Below are positions 32,268 to 35,484 of a stretch of 35,484 nucleotides of DNA, piece by piece. The first letter of the stretch is position 1, and each line of letters begins with the position of its first letter. The stretch lies in contig JAKQJD010000258.1 in the NCBI GenBank assembly GCA_029561355.1, positions 1 through 35,484 on the forward strand, given 5' to 3'. A program made the position numbers and the translations under genes. The DNA is from Bacteroidota bacterium (GTDB lineage Bacteria; Bacteroidota; Bacteroidia; Chitinophagales; Saprospiraceae). Below the pieces are notes generated by a model. It was not told the DNA's origin. It saw nothing but the letters and a program-made list of their open reading frames with translations, and searched no databases.

Positions 32268-35200
32268 TCATTTTTCCATCATAACCGCCCGTTCCTCCTC
32301 CCGTTCCAGCCGCTCGGCCTCTTCCAGGTCCGGGTTGGGTTTGTGTTCCCGCGACCACGACGAATAGATCGCCGGAATAATAAACAGTGTGAGTACCAAT
32401 GAGAAAATCGTTCCTCCGACCACTACCACGCCCATACCTGCCCGGCTTTTAGCCGCTGCCCCGAGCGCCAGGGCGATGGGCAAAGCCCCCAGCGCAATGG
32501 CCAGACTGGTCATCAAAATCGGCCGCAAACGCGCTTCTGCCGCTTCCAGAATAGCCTCTGCCTTGGGTTTGCCGGCTTCTTTCAACTGGTTGGCGAATTC
32601 GACGATCAGAATGCCGTTTTTCGTTACCAGCCCGATAAGCATGATCGTGCCGATCTGGCTGAAAATGTTCCAGGTTTGCCCGAACAGCCACAGCGAAAGC
32701 AAAGCTCCTGCAACAGCCAGCGGCACGGTGAGAATGATGATCAGCGGATCGAGAAAACTTTCAAACTGGGCCGCCAGGATCAAATAGATCAGCAGCAGTG
32801 CCAGCGCGAATGCATACGCCGTATTGGAACTGCTTTCCACAAAGTCGCGCGATTCGCCGCCGAGGTCGGTAGAAAACGTTTCGTCGAGCACACTGGCCGC
32901 CACGCGATCCATGGCCGCGATGCCGTCGCCCATACTTTGTCCGGGCGCCAGGTTGGAAGAAACGGTAGCCGACAGGTAGCGGTTGTTATGGTATAGTTGG
33001 GGCGGACTGCTTTGCTCTTCCAGGTGTACCAGGTTGTCGAGTTGCAGCAGTTGGCCGGTGCTGCTGCGCACGAACAGGGAGGTGAGATCGAGCGGTTCGT
33101 CGCGGTCGCTTTGGTCGAACTGTCCGATAACCTGGTATTGTTTGCCGTTCATTTTAAAATAGCCGAAACGCTGCCCGCTGAAAGCCAGTTGCAGCGTCTG
33201 GGCCACGTCGATCACCGATACGCCGAGGCTTTCGGCTTTGTCGCGGTCTATGGAAACGTTGAGTTCGGGTTTATTGAATTTCAGGTTCACGTCCACATTC
33301 GACAAAGCCGGTTCCTTGCCGGCTGCTTCGAGGAATTGCGGGATTTTTTCCTGTAATTTTTCAAAATTCGGCGCCTGAATCACGTATTGAATCGGCGCCC
33401 CACCCCGCTTGTTCACGGCGATAGTGGGCTGCTGGGAAACGTTCGTGCGCGCATCCGGGTATTTCCGCGTTTCGCGGGTGAGGGCCGCAGCGATCTCTGC
33501 CTGCGAACGTGTTCGTTCGCCGGGTGGCACCAATGTCATCCGCATGCGGCCGGTGTTGGCGCCGCCGAAGGAAGTGATGACCAGGTTGACCTTTTTTTCG
33601 GGTATGGAATCATTGACGAGTTGCGTCAATTCCTGCATAAAACGGTTGGTGTATTCGTACGTCGAGCCCTCGGGCGCGGTGACGTTGACGCTCAGGAAAC
33701 TGCGGTCGTCATACGGCGCGGTTTCTTTCGGGAGCAAGGTATAAAACAGGTAAATGAGCCCGAAACAGATCAGAATCATCGGATAACTCAGCCATCTGCG
33801 GCGCATAAATCCTTTCAGAGAATCCGCGTAACCCTTGTTCAGGCTTTCAAAATACGGCTCCGTCCAGGTGTAAAACCTCGATTTTTTGTGCCCGCCGCTT
33901 TTCATCAGATACGCATTCAGCATGGGCGTAAGCGTGAGCGACACGAATGCCGAAATGAGTACCGACGCGGCAATGGCCACCCCGAATTCGCGAAACAAAC
34001 GCCCGACGAATCCCTGCAAAAACACCACCGGCAAAAACACCGCCGCCAGCGTAATGGAAATAGACAACACAGCGAAAAAGATTTCCTGCGAGCCTTTCAG
34101 AGCCGCCTGAATGGGCGACATCCCTTCTTCCACTTTTTTAAAAATATTCTCCGTCACCACGATCCCGTCGTCGACCACCAGACCCGTTGCCAGCACGATG
34201 GCCAGCAGGGTAAGCACGTTGATGGAAAATCCGAACAGGTACATGACAAAAAACGTGGCAATCAGCGACACCGGAATGTCGATCAACGGCCGGAACGCAA
34301 TGGCCCAATCGCGGAAAAACAGGTAAATGATCAGGATAACCAGCACCAGTGCCATGCCGATGGTTTCGGCCACTTCGATGACCGACTGTTTGATAAAACG
34401 GGTATCGTCGTTGGCTACTTCGATTTGTATATCGGGCGGCAAGTCTCTTTTCAGCACTTCCAGTTCTTCATAAAACGCCTTGCTAATGTCGAGGTAATTG
34501 GTGCCGGGCTGCGGCGTGATGGACATGGCCACCATCGTTTTGCCCGATTCGGTGAGCCGGGTTTCCAGGTTTTCGGCGTCGAGCACGGCATTGCCGATAT
34601 CGCTGAATCGGATGATTCTATCCCCTTCCGCTTTGATAATCAGGCGATTGAATTGTTCCGGGGTAGTCAGATTGCCAATGGTATTGACGTTTAGTTCGGT
34701 ATTGGCGCCGGTGACTTTTCCGGAAGGCAATTCCACATTTTCCCGGGAAAGGGCCGTGCGGATATCGGCGGAAGTGAGTCCGTACGACGCGAGTTTGGCG
34801 GGGTCGATCCACAGTCGCATAGCGTACCGCCGCTGCCCGAAAATACCCGTGCTGCTCACGCCGGGAATGGTTTGCAGCCGTTCGCCGATGACGTTTTCGG
34901 CATAATCGTTCAGGGCGAGTTGGTCGCGGGTAGCGCTTTGGATCGTGAGTGTAATGATCGGCTGGGCGTCGGCGTCGGCTTTGCTTACCACGGGTGGTGC
35001 ATCGATGTCCTGCGGCAGGCCTCGTGCCGCCTGCGACACTTTGTCGCGCACGTCGTTGGCAGCCGTTTCCAGGTCTTTATCCAGGTTAAATTCAATGGTA
35101 ATATTACTGGAACCCTGCGCGCTGCTGGAAGAGATGTTACGGATGCCGTCGATGGAATTGATGGCTTTTTCCAGCGGTTCGGTGATCTGCGACTCGATGA

Positions 35201-35372
35201 TCGTCGGGTTGGCGCCGGCATAACTGGTACGTACCGATACCGTAGCGGGGTCGATGGACGGAAATTCCCGCACACCCAGAAAGGTATACCCGATCACACC
35301 GAACAGGATCAGCACCAGGTTGATGACGATGGTGAAGACGGGGCGTTTGATGCAGATGCTGGAGAGGCTCAT
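32268..35372 (-). CDS. RND-family multidrug efflux transporter, inner membrane subunit
   Basis: 1034 residues, full length for hydrophobe/amphiphile efflux (AcrB-type) pumps. The N-terminus MSLSSICIKRPVFTIVINLVL and REFPSIDPATVSV are characteristic. The proton-relay Asp pair is in GLVVDDGIVVTENI (D401-D402) in the fourth transmembrane helix, and two sets of transmembrane segments flank the large periplasmic loops. The C-terminus is charged (EEAERLEREEERAVMMEK). Substrates are not predictable. It precedes the tolC-like gene; the membrane fusion protein is expected to the right of 35484. A short GA-rich simple repeat begins just upstream of the start codon. Confidence 0.95.
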   Translation of the reverse strand: MSLSSICIKRPVFTIVINLVLILFGVIGYTFLGVREFPSIDPATVSVRTSYAGANPTIIESQITEPLEKAINSIDGIRNISSSSAQGSSNITIEFNLDKDLETAANDVRDKVSQAARGLPQDIDAPPVVSKADADAQPIITLTIQSATRDQLALNDYAENVIGERLQTIPGVSSTGIFGQRRYAMRLWIDPAKLASYGLTSADIRTALSRENVELPSGKVTGANTELNVNTIGNLTTPEQFNRLIIKAEGDRIIRFSDIGNAVLDAENLETRLTESGKTMVAMSITPQPGTNYLDISKAFYEELEVLKRDLPPDIQIEVANDDTRFIKQSVIEVAETIGMALVLVILIIYLFFRDWAIAFRPLIDIPVSLIATFFVMYLFGFSINVLTLLAIVLATGLVVDDGIVVTENIFKKVEEGMSPIQAALKGSQEIFFAVLSISITLAAVFLPVVFLQGFVGRLFREFGVAIAASVLISAFVSLTLTPMLNAYLMKSGGHKKSRFYTWTEPYFESLNKGYADSLKGFMRRRWLSYPMILICFGLIYLFYTLLPKETAPYDDRSFLSVNVTAPEGSTYEYTNRFMQELTQLVNDSIPEKKVNLVITSFGGANTGRMRMTLVPPGERTRSQAEIAAALTRETRKYPDARTNVSQQPTIAVNKRGGAPIQYVIQAPNFEKLQEKIPQFLEAAGKEPALSNVDVNLKFNKPELNVSIDRDKAESLGVSVIDVAQTLQLAFSGQRFGYFKMNGKQYQVIGQFDQSDRDEPLDLTSLFVRSSTGQLLQLDNLVHLEEQSSPPQLYHNNRYLSATVSSNLAPGQSMGDGIAAMDRVAASVLDETFSTDLGGESRDFVESSSNTAYAFALALLLIYLILAAQFESFLDPLIIILTVPLAVAGALLSLWLFGQTWNIFSQIGTIMLIGLVTKNGILIVEFANQLKEAGKPKAEAILEAAEARLRPILMTSLAIALGALPIALALGAAAKSRAGMGVVVVGGTIFSLVLTLFIIPAIYSSWSREHKPNPDLEEAERLEREEERAVMMEK

Positions 35373-35379
35373 GTTATTA

Positions 35380-35426
35380 GAGAGGTGAGAGAGGTGAGAG
35401 GGTGAGAGAAGTGAGAGAGTGAGAGT
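35380..35426. repeat. GA-rich simple repeat before the RND start
   Basis: About five imperfect copies of an 8-9 bp gtgagagag-type unit end 7 bp upstream of the RND start codon, so they form a pyrimidine tract in the transcript leader. The remaining bases to 35484 show no gene. Confidence 0.75.
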
Positions 35427-35484
35427 TCGTAGATTACACCTGACTTACTTAGGCGTTTACAGTTAGGATGCAGGGAATAATCAG

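Noticed and set aside
33387..34694. 435-codon open frame on the plus strand
   Set aside because: It lies antisense to the RND transporter gene, is rich in Arg, His and Gln without domain character, and is a shadow of that gene's codon bias.

Overview
The window reads as chromosome of a Bacteroidota bacterium, probably Saprospiria-like (inference). The signs are Sec signal peptides ending in ..AQQ or ..AQ, several intergenic TAnnTTTG-type promoter elements, weak Shine-Dalgarno sites, an exported WG-repeat protein, a cytophagalysin-like M43 protease and many long palindromic repeats between genes. No rRNA, tRNA, CRISPR array, transposase or phage gene was found.

Layout. (1) 1-2826 is a decaying housekeeping/accessory edge: a truncated Coq4-family gene, a palindrome plus 14-bp repeat array, and a molybdoenzyme maturation pair (MocA-like nucleotidyltransferase and XdhC). 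The partner molybdenum hydroxylase survives only as N- and C-terminal scraps, next to an outer-membrane beta-barrel scrap. (2) 2848-21048, all on the minus strand and mostly with overlaps or gaps under 60 bp, is a 12-gene run of exported proteins. At least nine share an unrecognised architecture: a Y/F-Y-x-P N-terminal domain, usually followed by paired beta-rich domains. Interspersed are an M43 metalloprotease carrying what looks like a dead papain-like domain, a permuted papain-like protein and a small beta-rich protein. (3) 21334-27197, same strand, is a compact three-gene module transcribed in the order SIR2-TIR protein, membrane-anchored nSTAND-like ATPase, secreted WG-repeat protein. (4) 27198-27519 has no gene but holds a leader repeat and a 107-bp imperfect palindrome. 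(5) 27520-30725 holds a small hypothetical gene, a membrane/SRPBCC fusion, a luciferase-like flavin monooxygenase and a small membrane protein. (6) 30803-35372 is a TolC-RND efflux pair; the membrane fusion protein is probably beyond the right edge.

The best candidate for an undescribed system is 2848-27197: cytoplasmic TIR/SIR2 and nSTAND signalling proteins of the type found in bacterial conflict systems, an exported WG propeller-like protein, and a large set of exported paralogues with protease-related partners, all co-directional. A functional link between modules (2) and (3) is inference from synteny; a 245-bp gap with a possible promoter separates them.

A second theme is palindromic DNA. 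Hairpins of one 27-nt design occur between genes and twice in frame inside the nSTAND gene, with compensatory stem changes. A second family of long AT-rich hairpins lies beside the Coq4 gene and between the RND and tolC genes.
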